Assembly (NCBI GenBank): GCA_022385805.1
Contig: MU277679.1
Coordinates: forward strand, 124,001-188,000
Direction: 5' to 3'
Length of the DNA stretch: 64,000 nt
DNA from: Pilatotrama ljubarskyi
Lineage: Eukaryota > Basidiomycota > Agaricomycetes > Polyporales > Polyporaceae
Part shown: in pieces, positions 44,744 to 56,381 of the stretch
Layout: every line of letters begins with the position of its first letter
How positions within the stretch are numbered: the first letter of the stretch is position 1
Made by a program: the position numbers and the translations under genes
The notes under the pieces: generated by a model
The model's database searches: none
Seen by the model: only the letters and a program-made list of their open reading frames with translations
What the model was told of the DNA's origin: nothing

Positions 44744-46020
44744 GGTGTTTCCCAATCCGGCGAGGGCTCGAGCGGATACTGAGACGGCTACTAGCCGCTC
44801 GCCCTGGCTCGCCTTTATACTCTTCCCGTGCCCGCTCTGCGTCACCGCCTTGATTATGGTGGTCCTGGTGCCTGTTCTCTATCGCCCAAGATGTGAGAAA
44901 AGCACTTGGCCTCCCAGTTCCGAGCTCTCAGCATCAGCTTCTGCGCGTCATAGGGACTGCCGTAGCGCAGCTCGCCAGGCGGACGAATAAACTAACCAGC
45001 CTCTCAAGGACGGCCACCGATACAGGCAGCCGTGGCAGAGCCCAGAAATAGCCTTGACTGACAGAGGGGTGAGAACGTGCGGAAAAAAACCGCGGGTCGG
45101 GGACATATTTGGTGCAGTCAACGGACGTACATAAGTCTGCTGCCCATCGTCTGATGCGGAACCCACCAATAGCTACGAGGCTACTAATTGGGATATACGT
45201 GTTCCCATTGAGATACATCTTCCGACGAGCTGCCAGGTTCCATGCGACCTGGTCGAGGGACTGTGAGCCGGTGCCGGGGTCGGAAGGCATGCTGTCCATC
45301 GGCCGAAGATACAAGGACAGCATCCGGTTGCTAATCTGGCGGTTAGGGGACCGGTGGAAGTTGCAGCTCCTTCTTCGCATTTGAGCGTCAGCGGAGAATG
45401 CCGCTGCGCCCATAGTGGGATTTCTGGCCAGGGTAGCACAGAGTTGATCGACTCAAACGGCCGCTCGCAGGAATCCATTTGAGCTGCAGAAACCAAAAGT
45501 TAATGTCGACACTAATCCAAACGGACATGAGCTACTCAAAAGAGGCATACTGAGTACGGATTTTGCATGAGAAGCGCGCATGCCGGCCAGAGACGGTAAA
45601 TTCCGAAGGGTTACAGGAATCTATTGCTGAAAGAGCCCTATCAGCGCTTTCTCCGCAGGAAGTCAAGCTAATAACCAGCGTACCAGACGAGTCTCAAACC
45701 TTCCCATCGTCCAGGTCTTGCCACAATCGGTCTGCAGCATTGGTACCATGGGGCAGCTGCCAGGAACAAGAGCGCCTGAGTGTCGCAGTCGGAGAGGGCA
45801 ATCTGGTTTGAGCTTGCACGATGGACCAAGAACAGCCGGTCAGGGATGTGTATGTACTTCAGGCCCAGGGCGGACTAATCAGAACGCTGCCGCACAGACC
45901 AGCTACCGCACTGACATCGGCAGGGCCGGGAACAGGAAAGAAGCGTCTTCAGCCCGGTACAATTCGGAATTGCTGCCCTTGTACGCGGAGCATGGTACCT
46001 AGTAGGCAGGCTGCGTACAG
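44744..46020. other. Divergent intergenic between members 2 and 3
   Basis: Shared promoter region of two diverging paralogues. The minus frame 44934-45413 (159 residues) has moderately coding-like composition (NRMLSLYLRPMDSMPSDPG) but no motif or signal; I do not call it. Confidence 0.4.
44813..44819 (-). promoter_or_regulatory. TATA box of family member 2
   Basis: TATAAAG on the minus strand, 70 bp upstream of the ATG. Confidence 0.55.
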
Positions 46021-46026
46021 TATAAG
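46021..46026 (+). promoter_or_regulatory. TATA-like box of family member 3
   Basis: TATAAG 60 bp upstream of the ATG at 46086, in GTACAGTATAAGAGG. Confidence 0.4.
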
Positions 46027-46085
46027 AGGTGAGCGAACGAGCAGTGGGACGGCAGTGAAACCAACTTCGCTACTACACCTCAAAC

Positions 46086-46586
46086 ATGCAGTTCACCAAG
46101 TTCTTCGCTACCCTCGCTGCCTTCGCAACTGTTGTTGTCGCCAGTCCCGCCGGCGTGAGTTTGCTTACACATCGAACTCGATGCTGTGAACGGCTCGCTG
46201 ATGCGTTCGCCCTCTCGTAGATCACTTCCTCCATCATCAGCGACGCTGAGATGGCTCACTGGATCGCCAACACCGACGCCGAGCTCACCTTCTTCGGCGA
46301 CCTCCCGAACCCGCTCGAGAAGCGTGCCGCGCAGTCGACCACAGTCACCTACTGCACCAAGCGCATCGGGACCATCTGCGGCGGCACCTGCACGGTGTAC
46401 ACCGGCGGCGCGACCTGCCTCGACGCTGCGGGCACGACCTGCCTCACTGCGACCAAGGACATCGGTTTCTGCGACGAGATCGGGTGCGATGGAAACTGCA
46501 ACGCGCTCTCGCTTTGCGGTACCTCGATGGCTAGCGGGTTTTGCTTCACCCCGAACACGGAGTCCATCCTCGTCTCGCCTCTCTAA
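46086..46586 (+). CDS. Secreted 10-Cys protein, family member 3
   Basis: Two exons (46086-46154 and 46221-46586) give 144 residues, the same exon lengths and intron phase as member 1, so the two arose by a recent duplication. Signal peptide MQFTKFFATLAAFATVVVA. The shared segment is DAEMAHWIANTDAELTFFG, followed by a Kex2-type site (PLEKR/AAQSTT). The Cys domain (VTYCTKRIGTICGGTC, CDEIGCDGNCNALSLCG, GFCFTPNTESILVSPL) has the identical spacing. Together with the LEKR site this looks like a secreted proprotein, matured in the Golgi to a domain of about 85 residues. It is transcribed away from members 1 and 2. Function unknown. Confidence 0.88.
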
Positions 46587-48671
46587 ACTCAAGTGAGTTT
46601 CTGAGCTATGCGGTAGATTCTACGGCTGACCGAGTGAGCCCAGGTGGCGGCGATCACTTCACATTGCCCAAGTTCATAGTGGGTCGTAGTGCTTCTTTCC
46701 GGGTTGTCATGGCGAATCCGACTGAGGGATAGACGGAGGTCTTCTCATTACTTAGCTTTTTGGGGCTTTGTATGGATCGGGGGAGTCGTCGATATGTAGC
46801 ATGGTGTTCTATTGCACATGACGGAAGACCCACAAAGGCAGGTCTGCCGGAGAGTGAAGAAGATGCCATGGCAGCGATCCACTAACGATGGGCGGCCATT
46901 CCAGAGAGCACTCACCGTGTACGATAGAGAGCCATCGACATGCGTCCTCCTGGTAGCAGACACGGTCAAGCAACATCACAGCCTCAGATTGCAACTTACG
47001 GAGCCTGGCAGTGTTTCTTGAGATTACTGAGTGAAACTGCGATCGATGGACAGGGCACAAGGCTATATTGGGCGGTGCGAGGACGCATCGCAATCGCCAG
47101 ACGTTGAGAGATTGATGATTTGGTCACCTGAGGTTGATTTCTGGGGAAGAAAGGCACTTTGGGCAAGCAGGTCAGCGGATAAGGCAGGTGCGTCGACGCT
47201 ACCGTTGGTCGGTTCGAACAACCGGAACAAATATGTCAACTCACATCATTGACCAAGCCGCCCAAGTCTTCAGTAACGCTTGTAGGCATGCGCGTGCCAA
47301 CCATGTCCCGTGGGGCATTCTGCGCGCAAGGAGCGGACCGCTGGGACTTAGAGACAAATGAGCGGATCTAGAAGGCCTCAGTGCGTGCCAACCGCAGCTC
47401 TGAGAATCATGAGCAAGCCGAATGTGACTCTGTCGGAGCCGTAAGGCGCATACAGGCAGTCCTCGATGTCCGAGTAGGATCGCCGATGTGTCGAGTCTAG
47501 AAGCGATGAGCCTTGATGAGGCATTGTCGGCATCGTGGTCCTCATCGAACATGGACAGCTCTCAATGTCGAGAATAAGATCGCAGTATATCGACATGCCA
47601 ATATGTGCAGACAACTGTAGCGTGAATCACTGCCCGGGCGGCATTAGCGTTGGTACAAAAAGCCGCGAAGCGTGGTTGGGTAAGAGGTAACTCACTTAAA
47701 GGATGCAGAGAAGCATCCTCTTTACTGCCCTCATTCTGTCCATGCTTGTCATGGCTGCCGCAGGCGGTACCTCTCAGGTGAGTGACATCGTACACTGTGC
47801 GCCGGCTATTGAACTCGTGGGCGAGTCGCTGAGCACTCCGCTTCCAGGGACCATCTGGACGTTTCACCATCCGTGTCAGTCCACCTTCGTTATTTTGGCA
47901 TTGCACTCACATGTGCGAGACGACTCACCGTATTTGCTCAGCTCAGCGATGACTTCTTGAACCCCACAGCGGCCGGCTACACACTGGAGAGAGACTCGAT
48001 TGCACGTCGGGTCAAGACACGGCGGCGGCGTATGGGAGCGCGCGAAAAAGGCTTGTGGCGCCGTAGGAATGCCTCCGCTGGCCTACGAAATGACTCGGAG
48101 ATGGTTCGAACCTCCTATAGACTTTACAGGACGTTCTCATATCTGTATTACTACGCATTAGCATGCTTTTTGTAAACACGAATGCGTACAGAGAACTGAC
48201 GCACCATGCTATCACTGAAAGGCGTTGAAACCGCATTCGGGAGCATTAACGTATTGACCGCTCCAAGGCCTCGCCTCTCCTTTGAAAGGTTCTAAATAAG
48301 CTGGTCCGAAGACGATACACACGGCTGCATTCTCGAGAACACAACACGCGTGACCTCGATCACGCGCTCCGTGACCGACGCGTCTCCAGAAGAGAAGCAG
48401 GGGAAACTTCGGGGCCACTCCCACCAACACCGTCCGCTCCTGTGCGGCGGACCGCGCACGCAGGTCATGCGCGCCAGCACACGGTGGCCGCGCCATCAAT
48501 GAGGCCGTAAGGCGGCGAGGATGTGCACACATCAGAGCCCGCGATACAGCGAGCTCGTCTTCCTGCCTTTCACCATCCTTCCACGGGGTCCCGCGTCACC
48601 TGCAGATGCGGTCAGATGACGCCAACAATGCGGTCAGATACATCAGCGAGAGAATATAGACCGCATTTTGG
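46587..48671. other. 2-kb intergenic with one possible small secreted gene
   Basis: The only suggestive item is at 47703: MQRSILFTALILSMLVMAAAG followed by GTSQ and a GTGAGT donor, which could be exon 1 of a small secreted protein. A possible exon follows at 47971 after CCCACAG. I cannot show that the second exon is real. The rest is empty. Confidence 0.4.
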
Positions 48672-48677
48672 TATAAA
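48672..48677 (+). promoter_or_regulatory. TATA box of the GDSL esterase gene
   Basis: TATAAA 71 bp upstream of the ATG at 48743. Confidence 0.6.
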
Positions 48678-48742
48678 GGGAGGGTGATGTGAGGTGTTGG
48701 AAGCTGTCAGCCCATCACCTCGCTCGACAACCTCAGTGGAAG

Positions 48743-49933
48743 ATGACACGAAGCTTGCTCACCAGCGCACTCCTCTCGAGCGGCCTCGCACTCTTCGCCC
48801 TTGCGGCGGGTCCTTCCCCCGGTCAAATCAAGAACCTTGTCACGTTTGGCGACTCCTATACCGACGTCGTAAGTACCGCTGGATTTTACTACGCGGACGG
48901 ACGCTCACCTTGGGCATCGCAGGACGGCCACGCAGATGGCGGCATAGTCTGGCCCGTCTACGCCGCCCAAGACGGTCACTTCAACCTCTTCCCCTTCGCG
49001 AAGTCAGGCGCGACCTGCTCCAACAACCTGACCGCGCGGCCTTTCCCCTCCGTCTTCGAGAGCCAGCTGCCGCTCTTCTTCGCCGAGAAGACAAACGGTT
49101 CGCTGCACTTGAACCCGGAGGACACGATCTACACGCTTTGGATTGGGACGAACGACGTTGGCGCGAATGCCCTCCTGACAGGCTCGCAAGCGCCTGGAGT
49201 TAGCATCGTGGATACCGTGAGCTGCGCGGTGAACTGGGTCAAGGTTATGTACGCGGCGGGTGCACGCAACTTCATCTTCCAAAACGTGAGTCGTGAATCG
49301 AACGTCTGCTAGCTCGTGCCAATTGCTGAAGGCTTGAGCAGATGATCCCCCTAGAACATGCCCCATTATACTCAGCCAACTCTTACCCTAACCGCTACTG
49401 GACTGGTCCGCGCAATACGACGGAATGGAGCGTCTTCATGGCGGAGCTGACGAAGTCGGGCAACTCCATTGCCGAGCTCATGCTGACAGGCCTAGCACCT
49501 AAGCTGCGCGGCGCACATCTCGGTAAGTATCGCCTCGACGTCATCGAGGACAGGGCTACGCTCACCCAGAATGTGTTTCGTAATCAGGCTTGTTCGACTC
49601 ACACGCGCTGTTCACGGATATGATCAACCACCCGCAACTGTACTTCAACGGCACAGCGCCGCTGAACGTCACCGGTGCCGTCCACGCGTGCGTCTTCAAG
49701 GAGGGCGAGCCCACAAGTGATCCGGGTGTATGCACGGACGCCGTGGGAACTGACCGCGACAGCTTCCTCTGGTGAGTATATGCGGCCTCCTGCTCACTGC
49801 ACTATGAAGCTAACGAGCGCGCGACAGGTTCGACGAGTTGCACCCATCCGAGCAGGCTGACCGCCAGGTTGGTAAGATCATCTCAGATACCATCCACAGG
49901 AGGTCGGAAAAGTGGATCACTTGGCTCTCGTGA
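48743..49933 (+). CDS. Secreted GDSL esterase (CE16-like)
   Basis: Probably an extracellular acetyl esterase acting on deacetylation of hemicellulose oligosaccharides or similar esters. The signal peptide is MTRSLLTSALLSSGLALFAL. GDSL block I is NLVTFGDSYTDV with the nucleophilic Ser, and the first intron (GTAAGT...TCGCAG) follows at once. Block III is YTLWIGTNDVGANALL, and block V is WFDELHPSEQ with the catalytic Asp and His in DELH. Other segments are HFNLFPFAKSGATCSNN, ARNFIFQNMIPLEHAPLY, GLFDSHALFTDMI and CVFKEGEPTSDPG. Several N-glycosylation sites are present. I start at 48743, where the signal peptide begins, not at the in-frame ATG at 48689. The length of about 330 residues fits the family. 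Confidence 0.9.
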
Positions 49934-50219
49934 GGCATAGAGATCTGCTGGATTGTCGTCACCAAGGTCCAAAGGGCAGAACACATGTCGCCACGCTCGA
50001 AATGAGAAATGACACATACGATGCGGTTTGATCATTCAGCTCAGACTTTCTCTCAGTATTGGAGTCTTCCGAGGCCTGCGCTGTGCGTACCTTTGGGCAC
50101 TTGGCAGGGTGCACGTCGTCAGACCAACAAAATCTCCGCAGACGTACGTGGTGAAGAAAAGGCACAGACAGATTTGATTTCTAAGAAGATACGTAAGGAC
50201 ATACAGAGTGTGTATCTCC
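49934..50219. other. Intergenic 3' of the GDSL gene
   Basis: No gene seen. Confidence 0.4.
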
Positions 50220-50458
50220 AACACGGGCCGCTGCCCGACACAAAAAGCGTTCGGTACGATCTTGGGATGGAGAGTCGTTCTCCCTCGCGAAAGGTTCAAG
50301 ACCCTCCCGTGTGCGCGACGCGAACGACGGCCAGGAAAGAGTCCCAAATATCAGCCCACGAGGTGTAACTTTCGATGAGGACACTCATCCACCAGTTCGG
50401 AGTTTATATATCTGGCGTCTAGCGCTGTTCCCGCGCACGGACCACAGGCGCTTCTCTA
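50220..50458. repeat. Dispersed repeat, copy A
   Basis: A tract of about 240 bp, alignable in the same orientation to 52698-52932. Shared runs include TTCTCCCTCGCGAAAGGTTC and GACCCTCCCGTGTGC, ATCAGCCC, ACTTTCGATGA and GGCGCTTC. Identity is roughly 80% by eye with small indels. No intact coding frame is shared across the whole tract. Confidence 0.65.
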
Positions 50459-51675
50459 CAGAACAGCGGCGAAGGTGTCCTTAGGCTTGAGGTATTCTTT
50501 AGGCTCCGTTCGGCAACATACTGCTTCAGATTGGAGAACCAGAGAAAACCAAAAACCGGCGATGTATTTCACAGGATCTGGCAGTGTGGATGGCTGAAAT
50601 TGTTCGTGCTGCGGCGCCGCACGCTTAACGTCGCCAGACGTGCCCATCAGGCCTCGCCGAGTGCCTCCGAGTCGGTGCGCCGCTCAAGGTGTACTCCACG
50701 AAGACTGCGCGCCCCGACCAAACTGTAAAAGGTACGTCTTCCTCACCACCATTCAACGCTCGCGTCGCCTAGACACGCGATGAAGGGTCTCGCGTTGTAT
50801 ATACGGCGTCCGCGTAAACCGTAACGTCCGCGAGTCCGAGCGCAGGGGCCATAAGAGAGGCGGACCCATCATCGGGAGCGGCGACGGCAATCCCGATCCC
50901 GCAGACCACCCGTTCCCGGGGGACCACCGCATGCATCCCAGCACGGAACCGACGGCGGACTCCTCCTCCTTCATGCACTTCTACTCCCCGACGTCCCGTA
51001 CGCGAGGTGGGCGCCGGTCCAGTGGGAGCCGTGGAGGGGCAGCACCTCGATCGCGGTTTCGCTCGGCCTGACATTAGCAGCCTCGGATGCCTGTCAATGT
51101 TGTCCCAGATCTCATACTGTACGTGGTAGATATCCCTCGTCTTGTGATGTACCGGCACTTGCTTGCCGGCGCGGACGTGACCCTTCGGATGCAAGCACAC
51201 TGACCGGCCGTGAAGTTTGAACGCTGTGTCGACAGCGACTACCACAACCTGCCAGGTCGTCCTCCATCGCGAACCTAAGAAGTGCGCGGACGTGTTGGCC
51301 GACGTCCAGGGACTCGTATTGGCACCTCTTCTCGTAGTGAATGCTCGGTGCCTTTTTCCTGCGGTCCGTGAAGTATGTCCTGTCAGCGAGCTTTTTAGAT
51401 CTGCTGGAACGAATGGTTGGAGGACATTTGGAGGGTATAGGCCGGCACCAGCGAAACCATGCTGTGAACCATACAGTTTCTATACAATTCGTTGGCTCGC
51501 TCTTCGCTCGCGTCCTATGATGTCCTGTCCTGTCAGACAGACTTCAGTGATATGCGGTATTCTCATCACAGGGGCGGCGGGGACAGCATGAAGATGCTGC
51601 GAGGCGATAACAGAATTCTAGGCAGCTTCGGGGAATGCGGCCAAACTACTTCGCAAATCGGGGCTCGAAGGAGGG
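50459..51675. other. Intergenic, unresolved frames
   Basis: The minus frame 50769-51245 (158 residues) is the longest. It has a GC-rich, Ala/Val-rich C-terminus (GIGIAVAAPDDGSASLMAP) but no recognisable domain or splice structure, so I leave it uncalled. Confidence 0.35.
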
Positions 51676-51682
51676 TATAAAA
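51676..51682 (+). promoter_or_regulatory. TATA box of the small secreted protein gene
   Basis: TATAAAA, 101 bp upstream of the first candidate ATG (51783). Confidence 0.65.
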
Positions 51683-51775
51683 GCATCCCAAAGCCCGCCC
51701 GTACCGTTGCAGAGCATAAAGACAGCCAACCATCCACCTCATAAAGCAAAGCAGCACTTTAACATCCCAAAGTAC

Positions 51776-51817
51776 CTCGACAATGCTCTCGACAATGCTC
51801 TCGACAATGTTCTCGAC
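51776..51817 (+). repeat. 12-bp tandem repeat across the start codon
   Basis: Three copies of CTCGACAATGCT (the third reads ...GTT) plus a partial fourth. Each copy carries an in-frame ATG, at 51783, 51795 and 51807. Confidence 0.85.
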
Positions 51818-52283
51818 ACTCACCTTCCTCGCCCTCGCCTTCTTCAGCCAGTACGCCTACGCGGTCTCGAGCTCACTCACTAACTCGCCTCCGACCGACA
51901 TCGCCGCCGCCCTCCCCGTCGTCGACATTCACGCGCTCACGCCGAAGGCGAACGCAACGCTCAGCGCGGCGGGCCCCAGCCGGATCCACGCGGACGTCTT
52001 CGGGGAGTCGCCGACCGACTTCCCTGCTACACTCATGTTGTGCACGACGGATTTGTGCATCAGCTGCTTCCCGCTCGACATGAGCACGCTCCCGGTCGGC
52101 ATGTGCCTGTCCGACTCGTTCAACATCAAGTCGGTCGCGATCGTCCAGCCGAGCGACGCGGGCCTCTCGTTCGGTGTCTTCGTGGGCGCGCCGGGGTGCC
52201 TGAGGTTCATCCAGATTCCGATGGTGAACACTTGCTTCAGCACCGACAATGGCACGACGATGAGCGACATCGCTATCAACTAG
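51783..52283 (+). CDS. Small secreted 6-Cys protein
   Basis: Intronless frame of 166 residues from the first ATG (162 or 158 from the next two). All three starts lead into the same signal peptide (TFLALAFFSQYAYA). The mature part contains PVVDIHALTPKANATLSAAG, a glycosylation site (NAT), and six Cys in LCTTDLCISCF, VGMC, GAPGC and VNTC. I do not recognise the family. The TATA box, signal peptide and strong GC3 bias support expression and secretion. Nearest neighbours are another secreted protein (GDSL esterase) and repeat DNA. Confidence 0.75.
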   Translation: MLSTMLSTMFSTLTFLALAFFSQYAYAVSSSLTNSPPTDIAAALPVVDIHALTPKANATLSAAGPSRIHADVFGESPTDFPATLMLCTTDLCISCFPLDMSTLPVGMCLSDSFNIKSVAIVQPSDAGLSFGVFVGAPGCLRFIQIPMVNTCFSTDNGTTMSDIAIN

Positions 52284-55200
52284 AGGAGGAGCGGCGCTGG
52301 AGGCCCACATCCCTCTGGTACGTGAACAATGTTCGTTAGATGTTTGGCGTCCTCATGATGCTGACGATGGGACTTCGTTAGCGAACTGGCTCGCGGGGGT
52401 ACCCTCACAATATCGCAAGGGAGCTCAACGTCCTCGAAACTGTATGGGCATGATTAATGCATTGCCGTTTGCCTGCCCCTCGGACGCGAACAGAATCAAA
52501 GACGCACGAGTAAGTGCTTAAGATGACTTACACCAGCACGTCACAGCGCGCAGGAAAGCGAATCGGCAGAATTGCGGGGGATCGCAATTTGCCTATCAAT
52601 GCTGTGAGGTAGAGACTGCTACCACATCTTTGAGAGCGCTACCAGCCGATCCGAGTCGAGAGTCTCCTTCTGATCATACTTGTAAGATATCTTCAACATG
52701 GGCAGCTGTCCAACACGAAGAATGCGTCGGTACGATCTGGGGATGGAGGAGAGTTCTCCCTCGCGAAAGGTTCGAGACCCTCCCGTGTGCACAACGCGAA
52801 CGCCGGGTCAGGAGAGAGTCCCATATATCAGCCCGCGAGGTGACTTTCGATGAAGACGGTCAGCCACTTCCTCGAGGGTGATATACCCAGCGTCTATTTC
52901 TATTCCCACGCCCAGACCGCGGGCGCTTCCCTAGGACATAAAAAGCTCGACGGGGCGTCAGCGGCCTGGTTCTGTACAGTCACCTCGGTCTCTGAAGCTG
53001 GCGTTTCGACTCACGTATGAGACGTTATGCCTTGGGCCTCGTCTCAGTGCGCGGTTCAAAGGCCGAGAAGAGCATTCTCGCGAGGCATTGGCTGGGCATA
53101 CCGTCGGCTGTCTTTTTCTTCACTGGTCGTGCGGTTAATCAGCCTTTGGCACATTCTCTACGTACGTAGTCGTCTGGACTGCGTACTTTCTCTCTTGTAT
53201 GATAGAAGTGATCCGCTTACAGACAGAGTGCTCGTGCGCCAGTCTTTGCTATATGCGTGCAGCGTGAGCATCGCATGCGCCGCAATTAATGTCGCCGCGA
53301 AGGCGAGGGGCCGTCGAACTTTGGATAGGCAGGGACACCACCGAGCCTCTCAAGTCCCGAGCCTCGTACACCTTGGTTGCACGGATGTGTTGAGCGACCG
53401 TTCACGAAGACTCGACACAGGAAGACAGTCAATTTTGCTGATGGCATTGAAGCGATACGTAGGACATCGAAAATGGCACTCTTGGCGCGAACCCTGATGA
53501 TGCCAGACTGACAGATGCAAGCGACGCGCTCCTTCCGACAGTACAACGGGAAGTACAGAGGAAGCTAGAATAATACGCGGAAGTTTGTGAGTGCTCTCTG
53601 CATGAACTACTGTATGTTGACGGTGACTGTTCGCTGTCGGCCAGGCTTCTGATACTTGCTCCCTTCGTGCCATGACAGTTAGTCTCCCTTGAACGACGTA
53701 GGGTCGGAAGGAGTTCTGCTAGACAGATAGCCGCGAAAATGCTTCGACGGCATCACGTTCACATAGCGCATGCAGTGCGCACCTCTTCCCGCCGTGACGG
53801 AGAGGCCATTGCTCTATTCCGTCCTTCTGGCGACCTCGCCTACCATTCACGCCATCGTCTAAACGACGGAACTCCGAGGGTCACCTCGCCCGTGGTACTC
53901 TGGCTGTACACGGCGAAAGCGGTAATTGCATCCGCTGCATGACCGACACCGTTCCTCATGCTCGAATTACGTGACCCGCAGCGCCATTAATGTTCTGATA
54001 CTCCCTCTGCCCGGTACGCACTTCTTCTCTCCGTTTGGTCTCGCGACCCTCACGCCTGCTCCAGGGCAGGAATGCGCTTCAATGATGGTGCGACAGGACC
54101 GGGATTGCGTGGGGTTTGTACTCCGTCTCAGAATGTTCGCTGATGGCGCAGTAGGGCGATGTTCAAAGTGACTCACAGGTTGCACAGAGCTTCTGCGCCG
54201 CGGTCGAATGCGAGAGGGCTCAATCTTCAAGCTGAATGATGCGTCACGATGATATACCGCGAAATTCATTGAGTCGAGTACTCGCTCCAGCGATCAGCAT
54301 GCCTCCGGTATCAAATGGCGGGACCTCTATGCATCAGCCCACGCGGAGATATGGTCCATATCGCCTGCGGTAGTGTCCTCTGTCATGATATGTCTAGGCT
54401 GACAGTTATATTGAAGGTACGTGATCCCATTCACAATCTCCTCGGTTAATTGCTCCGTTAAACATCCTATTGCACGTCCACAGGTCGCTGCCGTCATATT
54501 CCCTGCTGTCTTATCTTCCTAAATGGCCTCGACGGCCGCGACCGATCATCGCATGACCCTGCACCATCCTTGGCCACACATGGAAGCCACGGCACTTCGC
54601 CCGCCACTCCCTCAGGCTGCTCCAGGCTGCTCCTTGAACTCGTCGCATTGACTCGTTCTGATGCTGGGCCTTGATCTCAGTCCCGCAGAAAGTACCCTTC
54701 ACTTCCCTCGCTGATCGGCAAATTGCACGTAGGAACCGGGGCTCTCCCATCGCAGCTCTGCCCTGAGTCGTGCGGCAGTATCCAGGTAGGACTATGTCGG
54801 CCTAGAAGAGCTATGATAGTTCAACAGCCGTTCGTAAGATATTGACCCTCAGTCGCATTGCTGACTAGGCACTAAGCTTTCTCCTCCTTCCTTGCAGAGC
54901 ATTTTCCACATCGAGGGCCGGTCAAAGTCTCCATCTCTGATGACCCTCGGCGGAACTCTAGAGCAACCCGAGAAGGAAAGCACTCCAACGCGACGCGGCC
55001 ATCGGTATGTACAGTGATTACGCGATCTCTCCGAGTCCCCGTGGTACTCGTCTTCTGATCTCCCAGACGACACTGGTCCTCGCTCAACGCTGTCGTCTTT
55101 CGCCGACCTCTTACAAATCGTACGTCACTCTCTCGCGACACCCTCACTATGGCCGTGCAGACTCGGAACTCACCGTCTGTCCATGACATCCCGTAGTGCG

Positions 55201-56381
55201 TTCCTCGCCTCCGCTTCAGCCTCTCCGACCCCGAGGACGCCGACGGGCGCGTTTCATCATGTCTGCAGATCACTTCGCACGGCTGTGATGCCTCTGATGG
55301 CGTGCCCCTTGCACTCCCGAGATCCGATGGAGGGTTGCCCGGGCGAGATCGCGCTGGCGCGTAACAACGCCCGACCCTGCACGTCCGTGGGAGCCGGGAC
55401 GGGCGGGATGCTCGACACCTGCCAGTAAGCGGCGCAGCTCAACATTACACTCCCCGTCGGGGACGCTCGCTCGGTTTGGACAAAGTCTTGCATTTCGTGC
55501 GGATGGGCAGCGGAAGCCACGGCGCGTGAGTCGAGCGGTCGTATGTCGCGGACTCGCATGGAGGGTGCCGCGTGAAACACCGCATGCTTAACGGATATCA
55601 GCTGCGAACCAGCCCCCATCATCAGGTCGTCTGGATTCTGCGGCAGCGCGCGAGCGATTCCTGAAGTTAATCACGGACGGCCGGGAAGTTCCCGTGCGGA
55701 GTCCGACCTGTATCCAGTTAGCGAGGAACTCCGAGTCTCCGGCGAGTCTGTGCCCAATGTCGACTATAGCGGAACTTATTGTACCTCCATCATTGGGCTC
55801 CGCCATTCGATGGGCAGACCGCTTGACAGCACTCCACCGATACATGACCCTGGACCTGAGATATGCGGCTGTGGTCGAGCCCATCGCTGTGCAAAGGAGG
55901 ATGCGATCTTCACACAGCATGTCGTCTTCCGTCCATCACCATTGGCTCCGAGGAAAAGGGGCACGCATATCGCGACTTCTAGCATTTCGTTTTCGGGCCC
56001 TGCGATCAGTAGGTACTTGTAGAACCCACCCCGTGCGATTCCGGGTCACCACGACGACAGACGCCTCCGCTTTCTCGAGCACAGACCTGGCACATATGGA
56101 ATTCCCGCGCGAGGTCGAGTCGCCGAGATACAGGCCCAGTCCTCCTACCTGGATGCATATCATCCTCGCGCTCGCGCGTGCCCTGTATGTATGCCGCCAA
56201 CTTAGATGGGTGGAGTTGTTTGACGTACTGAACTTCTGAAGTGCGATTGCGCCTCCTCCGGAGGGGCCAATATAGACTGCGCCATCGTGCTGGGACGATC
56301 GAGCCTGTTTGTTCATTTAGAGCTGCCTCTTTGGGGAGGTGTGTATACCGGCGCGGGGTGATGCGCTGATGGGAACGTCAC
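52284..56381. other. Gene-poor region, left part
   Basis: Contains repeat copy B and many overlapping short frames on both strands. Minus-strand frames at 54872-55273, 55257-55622, 55588-55920 and 55936-56316 follow one another and could be pieces of one decayed or multi-exon gene, but I found neither a family motif nor convincing splice joins. Confidence 0.45.
52698..52932. repeat. Dispersed repeat, copy B
   Basis: Second copy of the tract at 50220-50458, same orientation, about 2.5 kb apart, on the other side of the small secreted protein gene. Both copies include a TATA-like AT-rich stretch followed by GCGTCTA. Confidence 0.65.

Noticed and set aside
54872..56316. Row of minus-strand frames as one multi-exon gene
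   Set aside because: I tried to join them but found no splice pattern or recognisable domain; left as unresolved.
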